Below, piece after piece: positions 23,963 to 34,699 of a stretch of DNA of 64,000 nt. Origin of the DNA: Glycine soja (Eukaryota; Streptophyta; Magnoliopsida; Fabales; Fabaceae); NCBI RefSeq assembly GCF_004193775.1, contig NC_041016.1, forward strand, positions 36,853,334 through 36,917,333. The letters are read 5' to 3'. The position numbers and the translations under genes were made by a program. The notes beneath the pieces are model-generated. The model was not told the origin of the DNA. It saw only the letters and a program-made list of their open reading frames with translations, and made no database searches. Within the stretch, counting starts at the first letter, position 1. Every line of letters starts with the position of its first letter.

Positions 23963-23978
23963 TGGTATCAGAGCAGGC
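23963..23978 (+). other. Primer binding site (initiator tRNA-Met type)
   Basis: TGGTATCAGAGCAGGC begins two bases after the LTR, as usual in copia elements, and would prime minus-strand DNA synthesis. Confidence 0.9.
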
Positions 23979-24018
23979 ACTCGAAATCACTGAGTGAGAT
24001 CTAGGGAGATAAATTCTG

Positions 24019-27000
24019 ATGAACATGGAGAAAGAAGGAGGACCAGTGAACAGACCACCAATTCTGGATGGAACCAACTATGAATACTGGAAAGCAAGGA
24101 TGGTGGCCTTCCTCAAATCACTGGATAGCAGAACCTGGAAAGCTGTCATCAAAGGCTGGGAACATCCCAAGATGCTGGACACAGAAGGAAAGCCCACTAA
24201 TGAATTGAAGCCAGAAGAAGACTGGACAAAAGAAGAAGACGAATTGGCACTTGGAAACTCCAAAGCCTTGAATGCTCTATTCAATGGAGTTGACAAGAAT
24301 ATCTTCAGACTGATCAACACATGCACAGTGGCCAAGGATGCATGGGAGATCCTAAAAACCACTCATGAAGGAACCTCCAAAGTGAAGATGTCCAGATTGC
24401 AACTATTGGCTACAAAATTCGAAAATCTGAAGATGAAGGAGGAAGAGTGTATTCATGACTTCCACATGAACATTCTTGAAATTGCCAATGCTTGCACTGC
24501 CTTGGGAGAAAGGATGACAGATGAAAAGCTGGTGAGAAAGATCCTCAGATCCTTGCCTAAGAGATTTGACATGAAAGTCACTGCAATAGAGGAGGCCCAA
24601 GACATTTGCAACATGAGAGTAGATGAACTCATTGGTTCCCTTCAAACCTTTGAGCTGGGACTCTCGGATAGGACTGAAAAGAAGAGCAAGAACCTGGCGT
24701 TCGTGTCCAATGATGAAGGAGAAGAAGATGAGTATGACCTGGATACTGATGAAGGTCTGACTAATGCAGTTGTGCTCCTTGGAAAACAGTTCAACAAAGT
24801 GCTGAACAGAATGGACAGGAGGCAGAAACCACATGTCCGGAACATCCCTTTCGACATCAGGAAAGGTAGTGAATACCAGAAAAGGTCAGAGGAAAAGCCC
24901 AGTCACAGCAAAGGAGTTCAATGCCATGGGTGTGAAGGCTATGGACACATCAAAGCTGAATGTCCCACTCATCTCAAGAAGCAGAGGAAAGGACTTTCTG
25001 TATGTCGGTCTGATGATACAGAGAGTGAACAAGAAAGTGATTTTGACAGAGATGTGAATGCACTCACTGGGAGATTTGAATCTGCTGAAGATTCAAGTGA
25101 TACAGATAGTGAAATCACTTTTGATGAGCTTGCTATATCCTATAGAGAACTATGCATCAAAAGTGAAAAGATTCTTCAGCAAGAGGCACAACTAAAGAAG
25201 GTCATTGCAAATCTGGAGGCTGAGAAGGAGGCACATGAAGAGGAAATCTCTGAACTTAAAGGAGAAATTGGCTTTCTGAACTCTAAATTGGAAAACATGA
25301 CAAAATCAATAAAGATGCTGAATAAAGGCTCAGATATGCTTGATGAAGTGCTACAGCTTGGGAAGAATGTTGGAAACCAGAGAGGACTTGGGTTTAATCA
25401 TAAATCTGCTGGCAGAATAACCATGACAGAATTTGTTCCTGCCAAAAACAGCACTGGAGCCACGATGTCACAACATCGGTCTCGACATCATGGAACGCAG
25501 CAGAAAAGGAGCAAAAGAAAGAAGTGGAGGTGTCACTACTGTGGCAAGTATGGTCACATAAAGCCCTTTTGCTATCATTTACATGACCATCCACATCATG
25601 GAACTCAAAGTAGCAGCAGTGGAAGGAAGATGATGTGGGTTCCAAAACACAAGACTGTTAGTCTTGTTGTTCATACTTCACTTAGAGCATCAGCTAAGGA
25701 AGATTGGTACCTAGATAGCGGCTGTTCCAGACACATGACAGGAGTTAAAGAATTCCTGGTGAACATTGAACCTTGCTCCACTAGCTATGTGACATTTGGA
25801 GATGGCTCTAAAGGAAAGATCACTGGAATGGGAAAGCTAGCCCATGATGGACTTCCTAGTCTGGACAAAGTACTGCTGGTGAAGGGACTGACTGCAAACT
25901 TGATCAGCATCAGTCAGTTGTGTGATGAAGGATTCAATGTAAACTTCACAAAGTCAGAATGCTTGGTGACAAATGAGAAGAGTGAAGTTCTAATGAAGGG
26001 CAGCAGATCAAAGGACAACTGTTACCTATCGAGACCTCAAGAAACCAGTTACTCCTCCACATGTCTATCCTCCAAAGAAGACGAAGTCAGAATATGGCAT
26101 CAAAGATTTGGACATCTGCACTTAAGAGGCATGAAGAAAATCATTGACAAAGGTGCTGTTAGAGGCATTCCCAATCTGAAAATAGAAGAAGGCAGAATCT
26201 GTGGTGAATGTCAGATTGGAAAGCAAGTCAAGATGTCCCACCAGAAGCTTCAACATCAGACCACTTCCAGGGTGCTGGAACTACTTCACATGGACTTGAT
26301 GGGGCCTATGCAAGTTGAAAGCCTTGGAGGAAAGAGGTATGCCTATGTTGTTGTGGATAATTTCTCCAGATTTACCTGGGTCAATTTTATCAGAGAGAAA
26401 TCAGACACCTTTGAAGTATTCAAGGAGTTGAGTCTAAGACTTCAAAGAGAAAAAGACTGTGTCATCAAGAGAATCAGGAGTGACCATGGCAGAGAGTTTG
26501 AAAACAGCAAGTTTACTGAATTCTGCACATCTGAAGGCATCACTCATGAGTTCTCTGCAGCCATTACACCACAACAGAATGGCATAGTTGAAAGGAAAAA
26601 CAGGACTCTGCAAGAGGCTGCTAGGGTCATGCTTCATGCCAAAGAACTTCCCTATAATCTCTGGGCTGAAGCCATGAACACAGCATGCTACATCCACAAC
26701 AGAGTCACACTTAGAAGAGGGACTCCTACCACACTGTATGAAATCTGGAAAGGGAGGAAGCCAACTGTCAAGCACTTCCACATCTTTGGAAGTCCATGTT
26801 ACATTTTGGCAGATAGAGAGCAAAGGAGAAAGATGGATCCCAAGAGTGATGCAGGAATATTCCTGGGATACTCTACAAACAGCAGAGCATATAGAGTATT
26901 CAATTCCAGAACCAGAACTGTGATGGAATCCATCAATGTGGTTGTTGATGATCTAACTCCAGCAAGAAAGAAGGATGTCGAAGAAGATGTCAGAACATCG

Positions 27001-28752
27001 GGAGACAATGTAGCAGATACAGCTAAAAGTGCAGAAAATGCAGAAAACTCTGATTCTGCTACAGATGAACCAAACATCAACCAACCTGACAAGAAACCCT
27101 CCATTAGAATCCAGAAGATGCACCCCAAGGAGCCGATTATAGGAGATCCAAACAGAGGGGTCACTACAAGATCAAGGGAGATTGAGATTGTCTCCAATTC
27201 ATGCTTTGTCTCCAAAATTGAGCCCAAGAATGTGAAAGAGGCACTGACTGATGAGTTCTGGATCAATGCTATGCAAGAAGAATTGGAGCAATTCAAAAGG
27301 AATGAAGTTTGGGAGCTAGTTCCTAGACCCGAGGGAACTAATGTGATTGGCACCAAGTGGATCTTCAAGAACAAAACCAATGAAGAAGGTGTTATAACCA
27401 GAAACAAGGCCAGACTTGTTGCTCAAGGCTACACTCAGATTGAAGGTGTAGACTTTGATGAAACTTTCGCTCCTGTTGCTAAACTTGAATCCATCAGACT
27501 GTTACTTGGTGTAGCTTGCATCCTCAAATTCAAGCTGTACCAGATGGATGTGAAGAGCGCGTTTCTGAATGGATACCTGAATGAAGAAGCCTATGTGGAG
27601 CAGCCAAAGGGATTTGTAGATCCAACTCATCCAGATCATGTATACAGGCTCAAGAAGGCTCTCTATGGATTGAAGCAAGCTCCAAGAGCTTGGTATGAAA
27701 GGCTAACAGAGTTCCTTACTCAGCAAGGGTATAGGAAGGGAGGAATTGACAAGACTCTCTTTGTCAAACAAGATGCTGAAAACTTGATGATAGCACAGAT
27801 ATATGTTGATGACATTGTGTTTGGAGGGATGTCGAATGAGATGCTCCGACATTTTGTCCAACAGATGCAATCTGAATTTGAGATGAGTCTTGTTGGAGAG
27901 CTGACTTATTTTCTGGGACTCCAAGTAAAGCAGATGGAAGACTCCATATTCCTCTCACAAAGCAAGTATGCAAAGAACATTGTCAAGAAGTTTGGGATGG
28001 AAAATGCCAGCCATAAAAGAACACCTGCACCTACTCACTTGAAGCTGACAAAAGATGAAGCTGGCACCAGTGTTGATCAAAGTCTGTACAGAAGCATGAT
28101 TGGGAGCTTACTATATTTAACAGCTAGCAGACTTGACATCACCTATGCAGTAGGTGTTTGTGCAAGATATCAAGCCAATCCCAAGATAAGTCACTTGAAT
28201 CAAGTAAAGAGAATTCTGAAATATGTAAATGGCACCAGTGACTATGGGATTATGTACTGTCATTGTTCAGATTCAATGCTGGTTGGGTATTGTGATGCTG
28301 ATTGGGCTGGAAGTTCAGATGACAGAAAAAGCACTTCTGGTGGATGCTTCTATCTGGGCAACAATCTTATTTCATGGTTCAGCAAGAAGCAGAACTGTGT
28401 GTCCCTATCTACTGCAGAAGCAGAGTATATTGCAGCAGGAAGCAGCTGTTCACAACTAGTTTGGATGAAGCAGATGCTCAAGGAGTACAATGTCGAACAA
28501 GATGTCATGACATTGTACTGTGACAACATGAGTGCTATTAATATTTCAAAAAATCCTGTTCAACACAGCAGAACCAAGCACATTGACATTAGACATCACT
28601 ATATTAGAGATCTTGTTGATGATAAAGTGATCACACTGAAGCATGTTGACACTGAGGAACAAATAGCAGATATTTTCACAAAGGCATTGGATGCAAATCA
28701 GTTTGAAAAACTGAGGGGCAAGCTGGGCATTTGTCTGCAAGAGGATTTATAG
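24019..28752 (+). CDS. gag-pol polyprotein of the SIRE-type element, 1577 residues
   Basis: It makes all particle and replication proteins of the element. Gag fills about residues 1-520, with zinc knuckles [14 protein letters not shown] (residue 302) and [14 protein letters not shown] (505) and a Glu-rich coiled coil between them. Protease: [14 protein letters not shown] near 565. Integrase: HHCC zinc site from about 692, then catalytic Asp near 756 (HMD), Asp near 821 (RSDHG) and Glu near 857 (VERKN). Reverse transcriptase: [22 protein letters not shown], and YVDD near 1262. RNase [18 protein letters not shown] near 1425, then STAEAEYIA. This gag-pro-int-RT-RH order is copia. No stop or frameshift interrupts the frame. 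The ATG chosen follows the leader by 40 bases after the primer site and starts the conserved gag. The stop is TAG in a leaky context and the frame continues into the env-like ORF. Confidence 0.96.
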   Translation: MNMEKEGGPVNRPPILDGTNYEYWKARMVAFLKSLDSRTWKAVIKGWEHPKMLDTEGKPTNELKPEEDWTKEEDELALGNSKALNALFNGVDKNIFRLINTCTVAKDAWEILKTTHEGTSKVKMSRLQLLATKFENLKMKEEECIHDFHMNILEIANACTALGERMTDEKLVRKILRSLPKRFDMKVTAIEEAQDICNMRVDELIGSLQTFELGLSDRTEKKSKNLAFVSNDEGEEDEYDLDTDEGLTNAVVLLGKQFNKVLNRMDRRQKPHVRNIPFDIRKGSEYQKRSEEKPSHSKGVQCHGCEGYGHIKAECPTHLKKQRKGLSVCRSDDTESEQESDFDRDVNALTGRFESAEDSSDTDSEITFDELAISYRELCIKSEKILQQEAQLKKVIANLEAEKEAHEEEISELKGEIGFLNSKLENMTKSIKMLNKGSDMLDEVLQLGKNVGNQRGLGFNHKSAGRITMTEFVPAKNSTGATMSQHRSRHHGTQQKRSKRKKWRCHYCGKYGHIKPFCYHLHDHPHHGTQSSSSGRKMMWVPKHKTVSLVVHTSLRASAKEDWYLDSGCSRHMTGVKEFLVNIEPCSTSYVTFGDGSKGKITGMGKLAHDGLPSLDKVLLVKGLTANLISISQLCDEGFNVNFTKSECLVTNEKSEVLMKGSRSKDNCYLSRPQETSYSSTCLSSKEDEVRIWHQRFGHLHLRGMKKIIDKGAVRGIPNLKIEEGRICGECQIGKQVKMSHQKLQHQTTSRVLELLHMDLMGPMQVESLGGKRYAYVVVDNFSRFTWVNFIREKSDTFEVFKELSLRLQREKDCVIKRIRSDHGREFENSKFTEFCTSEGITHEFSAAITPQQNGIVERKNRTLQEAARVMLHAKELPYNLWAEAMNTACYIHNRVTLRRGTPTTLYEIWKGRKPTVKHFHIFGSPCYILADREQRRKMDPKSDAGIFLGYSTNSRAYRVFNSRTRTVMESINVVVDDLTPARKKDVEEDVRTSGDNVADTAKSAENAENSDSATDEPNINQPDKKPSIRIQKMHPKEPIIGDPNRGVTTRSREIEIVSNSCFVSKIEPKNVKEALTDEFWINAMQEELEQFKRNEVWELVPRPEGTNVIGTKWIFKNKTNEEGVITRNKARLVAQGYTQIEGVDFDETFAPVAKLESIRLLLGVACILKFKLYQMDVKSAFLNGYLNEEAYVEQPKGFVDPTHPDHVYRLKKALYGLKQAPRAWYERLTEFLTQQGYRKGGIDKTLFVKQDAENLMIAQIYVDDIVFGGMSNEMLRHFVQQMQSEFEMSLVGELTYFLGLQVKQMEDSIFLSQSKYAKNIVKKFGMENASHKRTPAPTHLKLTKDEAGTSVDQSLYRSMIGSLLYLTASRLDITYAVGVCARYQANPKISHLNQVKRILKYVNGTSDYGIMYCHCSDSMLVGYCDADWAGSSDDRKSTSGGCFYLGNNLISWFSKKQNCVSLSTAEAEYIAAGSSCSQLVWMKQMLKEYNVEQDVMTLYCDNMSAINISKNPVQHSRTKHIDIRHHYIRDLVDDKVITLKHVDTEEQIADIFTKALDANQFEKLRGKLGICLQEDL

Positions 28753-28758
28753 CAATTA
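28750..28758 (+). promoter_or_regulatory. Stop-codon readthrough site TAG CAA TTA
   Basis: The gag-pol stop TAG is followed directly by CAA TTA, fitting the TAG-CAR-YYA readthrough signal known from tobacco mosaic virus and reported for soybean SIRE1 as the way its env-like protein is made. The following 40 codons to 28870 contain no stop and the env-like ORF is in the same frame, so suppression would give a fusion of 2258 residues. Confidence 0.88.
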
Positions 28759-30795
28759 CTGTTATCTGAATGTGCTCAAACGTTAATAGCACATTCACTA
28801 CTGGGCCAAAACAGATTCGACCGTTGCTTCACACGCCCCTCTACATTCCTCATTCAAATTTATATTTACGTGGTAATCTCGGTTTCATCAGCATTCCCCA
28901 ACAGCTCTCAGAAATTCACGAAACCATTCCAAAGGCTCTGCTTCTCCATGGCTACCGCACCAAAAGAAACCTCAGCTCCTGGTTCACCCTCTGTACCATC
29001 ATCTCCATCATCCACCAAAGCACCATCAAACCAGGAACAACCTGAATTCCATATCCAACCCATACAAATGATTCCTGGTCAAGCTCCTGTTCCTGAGAAA
29101 CTGGTTCCCAAAAGACAACAGGGAGTGAAGATTTCTGAAAACCCTAGCCCTGCAACAAGTCCTAGGGAAGTAGACCCGGAGATGGATAAGAAGATCCGTA
29201 GTATTGTGAGTAGCATTCTGAAAAATGCGTCTGTCCCTGAAGCTGATGAAGATGTCCCAACATCTTCCACCCCAAATGTTTCTGTGCCTGATGTTGATAA
29301 AGATGTTCCAACATCTTCCGCTCCAAATGCTGAAGCCCTCCCTTCACCCAGTGAAGAGGAATCAACAGAAGAAGAAGATCAAGCCACAGAGAAGACCCCT
29401 GCACCACGGGCACCAGAACCTGCTCCAGGTGACCTCATTGACCTCGAAGATGTAGAATCTGATGAGGAACCCATTGCCAACAAGTTGGCACCTGGCATTG
29501 CAGAAAGACTACAAAGCAGAAAAGGGAAAACCCCCGTTAAGAGGTCTGGACGAATCAAAACTATGGCACAGAAGAAGAGCACTCCAATCACTCCTACCAC
29601 ATCCAGATGGAGCAAAGTTGCAATCCCTTCCAAGAAGAGAAAAGAAATTTCCTCATCTGATTCTGATTATGATGTCGAACTAGATGTTCCCGACATCAAG
29701 CGGGCCAAGAAATCAGGGAAAAAGGTGCCTGGAAATGTCCCTGATGCACCATTGGACAACATCTCATTCCACTCCATTGGCAATGTTGAAAGGTGGAAAT
29801 TTGTATATCAACGAAGGCTTGCTTTAGAAAGAGAACTGGGAAGAAATGCCTTGGATTGCAAGGAGATCATGGACCTCATCAAGGCTGCTGGACTGCTGAA
29901 AACTGTCTCCAAATTGGGAGATTGCTATGAAAGTCTAGTAAGGGAATTCATTGTAAACATTCCCTCTGACATAACAAACAGAAAGAGTGATGAGTACCAG
30001 AAAGTGTTTGTCAGAGGAAAGTGTGTTAGATTCTCCCCTGCTGTGATCAACAAATACCTGGGCAGACCAACTGAAGGAGTGGTGGATCTTGCTGTTTCTG
30101 AGCATCAGATTGCCAAGGAAATCACTGCCAAACGAGTCCAGCATTGGCCAAAGAAAGGGAAGCTTTCTGCAGGGAAGCTAAGTGTGAAGTATGCAATCCT
30201 GCACAGGATTGGGGCTGCAAACTGGGTACCCACCAATCACACTTCCACTGTTGCCACAGGTTTGGGTAAATTTCTGTATGCTGTTGGAACCAAGTCCAAA
30301 TTTAATTTTGGAAACTATATTTTTGATCAAACTGTTAAGCATTCAGAATCTTTTGTTGTCAAATTACCCATTGCCTTCCCTACTGTATTGTGTGGCATTA
30401 TGTTGAGTCAACATCCCAATATCCTAAACAACATTGACTCTGTGATGAAGAGAGAATCTCCTCTATCCCTGCATTACAAACTGTTTAAGGGGACACATGT
30501 CCCAGACATTGTCTCGACATCAGGGAAAGCTGCTGCTTCAGGTGCTGTGTCCAAGGATGCTTTGATTGTTGAACTCAAGGACACATGCAAGGTGCTGGAA
30601 GCAACCATCAAAGCCACCACAGAGAAGAAAATGGAGCTGGAACGCCTGATCGAAAGGCTCTCAGATAGTGGCATTGAAGATGGAGAAGCAGCTGAGGAAG
30701 AAGAAGAAGCAGCTGAAGAAGAAGAAGAAGCCGCTGAGGAAGATGCAGCAGAGGATACAGAATCCGATGATGATGATTCTGAAGCCACCCCATGA
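28753..30795 (+). CDS. env-like ORF of the SIRE-type element, 680 codons, probably made by readthrough
   Basis: It lies 3' of pol where retroviruses carry env, in the same frame as gag-pol. The first in-frame ATG (28948, MATAPKETSAPG) could start a separate protein. The N-terminal third is Pro/Ser/Glu-rich and predicted unstructured, with a basic patch (IKRAKKSGKK, about 29695). The middle has LVREFIVNI...VFVRGKCVRFSPAVINKYL (29935-30060), then a conserved core with ILHRIGAANWVPTNH and a moderately hydrophobic stretch (LPIAFPTVLCGIMLS, 30364-30410). A heptad-like segment (30562-30660) and an acidic tail of Glu/Asp/Ala (30664-30792) follow. The core resembles the second ORFs of the other elements here. 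I see no convincing signal peptide or strong membrane anchor, so an envelope role is not shown by the sequence. Confidence 0.85.
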   Translation, partial: QLLLSECAQTLIAHSLLGQNRFDRCFTRPSTFLIQIYIYVVISVSSAFPNSSQKFTKPFQRLCFSMATAPKETSAPGSPSVPSSPSSTKAPSNQEQPEFHIQPIQMIPGQAPVPEKLVPKRQQGVKISENPSPATSPREVDPEMDKKIRSIVSSILKNASVPEADEDVPTSSTPNVSVPDVDKDVPTSSAPNAEALPSPSEEESTEEEDQATEKTPAPRAPEPAPGDLIDLEDVESDEEPIANKLAPGIAERLQSRKGKTPVKRSGRIKTMAQKKSTPITPTTSRWSKVAIPSKKRKEISSSDSDYDVELDVPDIKRAKKSGKKVPGNVPDAPLDNISFHSIGNVERWKFVYQRRLALERELGRNALDCKEIMDLIKAAGLLKTVSKLGDCYESLVREFIVNIPSDITNRKSDEYQKVFVRGKCVRFSPAVINKYLGRPTEGVVDLAVSEHQIAKEITAKRVQHWPKKGKLSAGKLSVKYAILHRIGAANWVPTNHTSTVATGLGKFLYAVGTKSKFNFGNYIFDQTVKHSESFVVKLPIAFPTVLCGIMLSQHPNILNNIDSVMKRESPLSLHYKLFKGTHVPDIVSTSGKAAASGAVSKDALIVELKDTCKVLEATIKATTEKKMELERLIERLSDSGIEDGEAAEEEEEAAEEEEEAAEEDAAEDTESDDDDSEATP

Positions 30796-31421
30796 CCATC
30801 AGACCTTTATTTTTGCTTTTACTTTTACTAGTTATTGGTCTATAATATTTGCACATTAATTTCATGCATTCTACTTTTGTCAAATTCTGTCTAAAAAGGG
30901 GGAGTAATTATTATGCATGATTTATGATTTTGAGTAGTAGGATACTATGTATGCAATAGTAGTATTATGCATGATTCATGATGTTGAGGGGGAGTTGTAT
31001 GTATATGATTTTGAGGGGGAGGCTGCTGCTGATGCTGACTGATGTAAGCTACTGTAACTACTAGTAGCTGATAGAAGATGCTGCAGTAAGAGCATGGAGT
31101 AAGGGGGAGCAGAACGCTGATGTCACATGAGATGTCTTGACATCCTGGAAAAGACTAGTAGCTGATAGAAGATGCTGCAGTGAACTGCTTCACAGCAGTA
31201 AGAGCATGGAGACAGGGGGAGCAGAAAGCTGATGTCACGTGAGAAGTCTTGACATCCTGGAAACGACTTGCAACTTGTAGAATTTTGCTGTCGCCACTAC
31301 AGATACCGCTGTGCTTGATTACTCTGATAATGAAAGTTGCTGATCCCACTTGCATAACTGCTCGTACCTGCTCACGAAGTGTCTAAGTATGTTTTAGACA
31401 AAATTTGCCAAAGGGGGAGAT
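30796..31421 (+). repeat. SIRE 3' untranslated region with tandem duplication and several purine tracts
   Basis: Two units (about 31059-31153 and 31154-31264) share TAGTAGCTGATAGAAGATGC, AAGAGCATGGAG, GGGGGAGCAGAA and CTTGACATCCTGGAAA. Each carries a GATGTC cluster (31119, 31231). G-rich purine runs (AAAAGGGGGAG near 30895, GAGGGGGAG near 30987 and 31012) precede the true polypurine tract. Confidence 0.8.
31408..31420 (+). other. Polypurine tract of the SIRE element
   Basis: GCCAAAGGGGGAGA ends one base before the 3' LTR (TGTTAGTG at 31422) and would prime plus-strand DNA synthesis. Confidence 0.88.
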
Positions 31422-32530
31422 TGTTAGTGCTTAGCTCTACTGAGTGTTTAAAAGATTGGCTAAGATTTTGTTAAAACATAAGCACTTAGACAATGAAGGA
31501 AAGCTGGAGTTGCTGCACATGATGTCCAACGTTATGTCAAGGAATCAGATCGGGCTGCACAATGCACAAGGCAAGATAAAATGTCAAATGAAGAATTGAA
31601 GCTGCAGGATCCACGATGTCGGATACAATGTCCAGGACATCCTGCCCGAAAATACTGGACACATAAATCTGTTATATCTTTAACAGATTGTGCAGGATCC
31701 ACGATGTCGGACACGATGTCCTGACATCCGGCCCGAAAATACTGGACACATAAATCTGTTATCTCTTTAACAGATTATTGTGCAGTTAGCAACAGATTAG
31801 ACGATCTATCTCTTGGAACGAATTAAAAGATAATTAAAGTTCGAATTACAAACTTGAATAGTTCGTTCAGGGATTAAAGATTAAAGATAAAACTAAAAGA
31901 TCAAACTGTATCTTTTAGATCTTTAAGTGCAGATTTTCAGGAGAATGATAGATCTCATCCAGCACAAGTAGTTGCAGCCCAGAAACGCACACTGCTATAT
32001 AAACATGAAGGCTGCACGAGTTTTCTACCAAGTCCGGGATTGAAGAGTTATTTTGTGAGTTTTGGGACTTGAGTGTTTTGTGAGCCACCTTGATGTTACC
32101 CTAACATCAAGTGTTGGACCTGAGTGTGTAGAGTTGATCTCTATAGTGTGTGGAGTTGATCTCTATTGTTCAGAGAGCAATCTCTGGTGTGTATTCGATT
32201 TAATTGTAAACACGGGAGAGTGTTTGAGAGGGAGTGAGAGGGGTTCTCATATCTAAGAGTGGCTCTTAGGTAGAGGTTGCACGGGTAGTGGTTAGGTGAG
32301 AAGGTTGTAAACAGTGGCTGTTAGATCTTCGAACTAACACTATTTTAGTGGATTTCCTCCCTGGCTTGGTAGCCCCCAGATGTAGGTGACATTGCACCGA
32401 ACTGGGTTAACAATTCTCTTGTGTTATTTACTTGTTCTGATCTGTTCATACGGTCATATACATTATGCATGTTCTAAAGCGTGATGTCGTGACATCCGGT
32501 ACGACATCTGTCATTGATATCAGAATTTCA
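31422..32530 (+). repeat. 3' LTR of the complete SIRE element
   Basis: It aligns end to end with 22851-23960: differences I see are T/A at position 5, one A missing in AAAAAC, C/T, G/T, G/A, C/A, G/A and A/G. It is followed by the CTTAG target duplication (32531-32535). Confidence 0.95.
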
Positions 32531-32650
32531 CTTAGAATGCGGTGTAAAAATGTGGAAAAGACAACATTTATTATATTTACACAGTTAAAAATGCACACAC
32601 AAAGTTTCACAATTCCACAATTTCCTAAAATAGGCCTAACTCACAAAAAC

Positions 32651-32672
32651 AGTCCCCAGTGGAGTCGCCAAC
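32651..32672 (-). other. Primer binding site of the Tat/Ogre-like element
   Basis: Directly after the 5' LTR the minus strand reads GTTGGCGACTCCACTGGGGA. The GGCGACTCCRCTGGGGA form is the one I associate with Tat/Ogre elements primed by tRNA-Arg; the tRNA identity is from memory. Confidence 0.65.
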
Positions 32673-34285
32673 TGTCGCAACATGCCCTTTTGCGGGCGAG
32701 CGAGGCGAGGCTCACGGGTGCATTTTCCAAAGGAGGAAAACGCACGGAGTCGCCACCAACGTTTATTTGTGGAAAACGTCGGAAAAACCGAAGGAAACCG
32801 GTCATAAAGAATATTCCAAGTTCGGGAGTTGTATTTATGTTTGAGGAAGGTATTAGCACCTCTCACGTTTGTCTCAAAGTACAACAACCTTATTTTTAGA
32901 ATTGTGTGAAATTGTGTTACCTTAACTTTATTTCTTTTTTTATTTTTGAGGTCGACAAAAGCCGAGCTCTTGCTTCTACGCATCCTCCATTGAAGAGGAA
33001 ATCAGACCTACGTAGTTCTTTTTAAAGGGGGAATCAAGCGATTCTTTTTACTTGGAAGGTGGTCCTTTTAAGGCGTTGGACCTTAAAATGATCCATTTTT
33101 AGTTGGTGAGAAAAACTGAGGTATCGAACCTTAAAATCCTTTGTAGTGATTTTTTTGCGGACGAGCTTGACTTTGCGAGTTGATTTTAGCCTTAGTTTCA
33201 CTTTAGTTATTAGTCAATTCAATTAAGAAAGAGAAATCTCAAAGAGAAACGTCCGATTTATTTTTCCTCTTTATTTTACTAAATGGTGTTTTATTATTAT
33301 TATATTATTATTTTACCTCTTTTTTGATTTCCAACGTGGTTACGGCACGACCGAACGGTCGGATTTCATTTTAACAGAAATTAACGGATATTACAAATCA
33401 AATGATCGGTGGAAATTTATTTTATTTTTTTATTAGGCGAGAAATGACATAAATAAATGACTGAAGCACGTCAAAAGGGGGTACAGAAAATAAATGAAAC
33501 GAGAATAAAAGTACACGAAACAAATGGGGACCACCATAGGTACATAGAATGAATTGAAAAAGCTCGATTTGGGGTACTTACCGGTTGAAGACCGAAGAAC
33601 AATGAAGAACGAACGATGAATGTCGAAGAACGGTTGAAAATCTTCGCGTAATTACCCACAGAAAGGTTACGGAAATGCCTGGGCTTGGATTTTCTTCACG
33701 GAAACAATTTTCCTCAGCAATTTCAAGTGAATACGAAGTGCCAAGAAGGCTGAACCCTTTTCTTCTTCACTCCTCCCCCTATTTATAGCAAAATAGGGGA
33801 GGAGCTTGCCACCCAGCTCGCCCAGGCAAGCCAGGTTGCTTCCTCCAGAAGCAACCGCCTTCTGGAGGAAGAATCTAGAAGGCCCAAGTGGGCCTGGTTG
33901 CTATTTGCACCCCTTTTTTTACTAAATACACCCCCCTTTTACTTTTTTTGGTGATTCTTTTTCCGTAACGTTACGAAACTTTACGAATTTTGAAACGATA
34001 CTTATTTTCTTTCCGTAAGGTTACGGAACCTTACGGATCATGTAATTACTCTTTTTTAGCTTTCAAAAAAGTTACGAAAACTCACGGATTGCGTAACAAT
34101 ACTTCCTTTTGATTTCCGTCACGTTACGGAATTTCACGGATTGCATAACAACGCTTCCTTTTGATTTCCGGCATGTCTCGGGACTTCACATATTGTGCAA
34201 CAAAGGGTGCCAAGTACTTTGAAGCGGTCAATTAAAGGTTGCATGCCATCAAGCAATAGTCCCCGGACGAAATTAGGGTATGACA
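32673..34285 (-). repeat. 5' LTR of the Tat/Ogre-like element
   Basis: The minus strand starts TGTCATACCCTAATTTCGTC at 34285 and ends GTTGCGACA at 32673, next to the primer site. It matches 9227-10837 with about 3% differences in the 345 bases compared. It bears the inverted motif GCTCGCC-CA-GGCAAGC at 33816-33831 (one change from perfect) and the CTACGTAG motif near 33009. Confidence 0.87.
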
Positions 34286-34286
34286 C

Positions 34287-34699
34287 TCACCATTAGATGA
34301 TATAGTCCATTTGCCTCCTCCAACTTGGACTCACCAAATTCAGTCCTTTATTGTCAAGATACCTCCTCAATGGCCGACACTTATCACTCAGCAATTGGTT
34401 CGACCCCCCATTGAGGTGACTCCTTCACAAGCTTGGCGCAGTATGAAGAAGAACAAAGATCAAAAGAGCTCTCAAGGTAGTATCTCTCCACAAATATTTA
34501 ACAAACAAAGCAGCAACCCTTCGCAAGAAGTGGAACCTCCTAAGGTTCAGTTCGAAAAGAAAGTGCACCTGTGGATGCCTATTACAAGACTATTGTCAGT
34601 GCATCCTGCAAATATCCAACTCTCTGATAATGATCACTCATCCCTTGGCAAGTTACATGAACAAATGTACTTGCAAGATCAAGACACAATATATCCTCC
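34287..34699 (+). pseudogene. Unrecognised coding fragment, 5' part (continues at 44003)
   Basis: An open frame runs from the LTR boundary (SPLDDIVHLPPPTWTHQ...) to the copia-like insertion at 34700, ending DTIYPP. Across that insertion the same frame resumes at 44003 with YLHISRATDIKMIVDRVYP and stops at 44172-44174. The left end is cut by the Tat/Ogre LTR at 34285, so the true start is missing. I recognise no family. Pro/Gln/Ser-rich composition and the following ORF, purine tract and LTR-like sequence suggest the 3' coding part of another LTR element. Confidence 0.5.

Larger units (their letters stand above)
22851..32530 (+). mobile_element. Complete SIRE-type Ty1/copia element with env-like ORF, apparently intact
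   Basis: The 9680-bp element has LTRs of 1110 and 1109 bp, a tRNA-Met primer site, one uninterrupted gag-pol frame, an in-frame env-like ORF beyond a TAG stop, a polypurine tract and a perfect 5-bp target duplication (CTTAG). I count seven substitutions and one single-base indel between its LTRs, about 0.6-0.7%; with 1.3e-8 changes per site per year this is roughly a quarter of a million years. It sits inside the leader of the Tat/Ogre-like element, whose LTRs differ more (about 3%), consistent with later insertion. It could be transposition-competent. Confidence 0.96.
9227..34285 (-). mobile_element. Large Tat/Ogre-like LTR retrotransposon lacking pol, hosting two nested insertions
   Basis: Two LTRs of 1611 and 1613 bp in the same orientation bound the unit. 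The primer site touches the right one and a polypurine tract (AAAGAGGGGCAAC, 10838-10852) touches the left one, which makes the right LTR the 5' end and places the element on the minus strand. Order on that strand: leader, gag relic (21346-19619), second-ORF relic (17030-16086), long repeat-rich 3' region, 3' LTR. Removing the SIRE copy and the solo LTR leaves about 14.3 kb. No protease, reverse transcriptase or integrase is visible, so it was non-autonomous or lost pol. The flanking bases (ATGGC left, CTCAC right) are not a target duplication, so the boundary may have been rearranged. LTRs differ at about 3% in the 345 bases I compared. Confidence 0.75.

Noticed and set aside
23963..23978. 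tRNA-like match at the SIRE primer site
   Set aside because: It is only the tRNA-complementary primer site; no cloverleaf or full tRNA is present.
30474..30883. Minus-strand Ser/Ala-rich and Leu-rich frames over the end of the env-like ORF
   Set aside because: They are complements of the GAA/GAG acidic tail and have no independent support.
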